A stretch of 64,000 bases of DNA from Bradyrhizobium sp. CB1015 (GTDB lineage Bacteria; Pseudomonadota; Alphaproteobacteria; Rhizobiales; Xanthobacteraceae): positions 3,224,001 to 3,288,000 of the forward strand of contig NZ_CP104174.1 in NCBI RefSeq assembly GCF_025200925.1, given 5' to 3'. The notes under the pieces were generated by a model that saw only the letters and a program-made list of their open reading frames with translations, searched no databases and had not been told where the DNA came from. Shown here in pieces: positions 63,217-64,000 of the stretch. Positions within the stretch are counted from its first letter, which is position 1. Each line of letters begins with the position of its first letter. The position numbers and the translations under genes were made by a program.

Positions 63217-64000
63217 ATGGCGCATCCGCTCTCCCGCATCATCGATCAGCTCAAGCGCGAGCCCTCGCGTACCGGCTCCATCGTCATCACCGTGTTCGGC
63301 GACGCCATCGTGCCGCGCGGCGGCTCGGTGTGGCTCGGCACGCTGCTGGAATTCTTCGAAAGCCTGGATATCGACAGCGGCGGGGTGCGCACCGCGATGT
63401 CGCGGCTTGCCGCCGACGGCTGGCTGACGCGCGAGAAGGTCGGCCGCAACAGTTTCTATCGCCTGGCCGACAAGGGCCGCCAGACGTTCGAGGCCGCGAC
63501 GCGCCACATCTACGATCCGCCACCGTCCGACTGGACCGGGCGCTTCGAGCTGCTGCTGATCGGAAACGGTGAGGACCGCGACGCCTCGCGCGAAGCGCTG
63601 CGCAATGCCGGCTTCGGCAGCCCGCTGCCGGGCGTGTGGGTCGCGCCATCAGGCGTGCCGGTGCCGGATGAGGCGGCGGGCGCGATCCGCCTCGAGGTCT
63701 CGGCGGAAGACGACAGCGGCCGCCGTCTGCTCAGCGCGAGCTGGCCGCTCGATCGGACCGCGGACGCTTATCTTAAGTTCATGAAGACGTTCGAGCCGCT
63801 GCGCGCCGCGATCGCGCGCGGCACCGATTTGTCCGACGCCGACGCCTTCACCGCGCGGATTCTCTTGATCCACTATTACCGCCGCGTGGTGCTGCGCGAT
63901 CCGCTGCTGCCGGAGAGTCTCTTGCCTGCGGATTGGCCGGGCAGGGCCGCCCGCGCGCTCTGCGGCGAAATCTACCGCGCGCTGCTTGCGCCGTCCGAAC
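63217..64000 (+). CDS. paaX: PaaX family transcriptional regulator (3' end outside window)
   Basis: The first 261 residues show a PaaX-like repressor: an N-terminal winged helix (FFESLDIDSGGVRTAMSRLAADGWLTREK seen as GGVRTAMSRLAADGW) and the middle segment WTGRFELLLIGNGEDRDA. The family C terminus begins ILLIHYYRRVVLRDPLLPESLLPADWPG, seen as IHYYRRVVLRDPLLP and LLPADWPG. PaaX controls phenylacetic acid catabolism by binding phenylacetyl-CoA. No paa genes are visible here; they could lie beyond the right edge. The window cuts the protein before its stop. Confidence 0.88.
   Translation, partial: MAHPLSRIIDQLKREPSRTGSIVITVFGDAIVPRGGSVWLGTLLEFFESLDIDSGGVRTAMSRLAADGWLTREKVGRNSFYRLADKGRQTFEAATRHIYDPPPSDWTGRFELLLIGNGEDRDASREALRNAGFGSPLPGVWVAPSGVPVPDEAAGAIRLEVSAEDDSGRRLLSASWPLDRTADAYLKFMKTFEPLRAAIARGTDLSDADAFTARILLIHYYRRVVLRDPLLPESLLPADWPGRAARALCGEIYRALLAPSE

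Overview
The window is GC-rich, densely coded alphaproteobacterial chromosome, most likely Bradyrhizobium or a close relative. Supporting signs are the many peptide and organic-compound ABC transporters, a PhaE/PhaC pair and a phasin for polyhydroxyalkanoate granules, several families of dispersed palindromic intergenic repeats, and genes joined by ATGA-type overlaps. I see no rRNA, tRNA, CRISPR array, integrase or transposase. The genus is inferred from protein and repeat character; no search was run.

Region by region. (1) 1-10.7 kb: a sugar kinase (cut by the left edge), a two-domain VOC protein and a TetR regulator precede a plus-strand cassette. The cassette holds a NitT/TauT-type ABC importer (permease, binding protein, ATPase), an enolase-superfamily enzyme, a Gfo/Idh/MocA dehydrogenase, a DUF993 aldolase-like protein and a sugar-phosphate isomerase/epimerase, and reads as an uptake and catabolic pathway of unknown substrate. 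(2) 10.9-19.4 kb: a patchier minus-strand stretch with a berberine-bridge-type flavoenzyme, a frameshifted remnant of an isomerase gene, a small rhizobial-type protein, a SAM-cyclase-ATPase-TPR regulator with an NTF2-like partner, and a modular proline-rich/coiled-coil/LTXXQ exported protein. (3) 19.5-23.4 kb: ornithine aminotransferase, a cytochrome P450 and, divergent from it, a split ThDP-dependent decarboxylase. (4) 23.5-33.8 kb: TetR with its operator and an RND efflux adaptor and pump, a strong terminator, then a histidine kinase, a single-domain receiver, a receiver-adenylate cyclase and a CnbZ-like protein in one operon.

(5) 33.8-47.9 kb, all minus strand: two complete Dpp/Opp-type peptide importers bracketing a gamma-glutamyltransferase-family enzyme and a DUF1028 protein. 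A sigma-54-type promoter candidate lies upstream of the first binding-protein gene. The simplest reading is scavenging of gamma-glutamyl or other small peptides under nitrogen control. (6) 48.2-55.3 kb: a DUF6489 protein, a lipase-like hydrolase, a wax ester synthase/DGAT, an epoxide-hydrolase-like enzyme and a P450-reductase fusion of the CYP102 type, suggesting fatty-acid or neutral-lipid chemistry. (7) 55.4-64 kb: a spermidine-synthase-like protein, an NTF2-like secreted protein, a hydrolase divergent from a phaE-phaC-GNAT operon, a phasin with palindromic upstream sites and a terminator, a DUF445 membrane protein, a second lipase-like paralogue, and a PaaX-family regulator cut by the right edge.

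Starts were moved inward wherever an open frame ran through an intergenic repeat or a divergent neighbour. Domain assignments rest on motifs read directly from the translations. Substrates and pathway roles are inferences unless stated otherwise.
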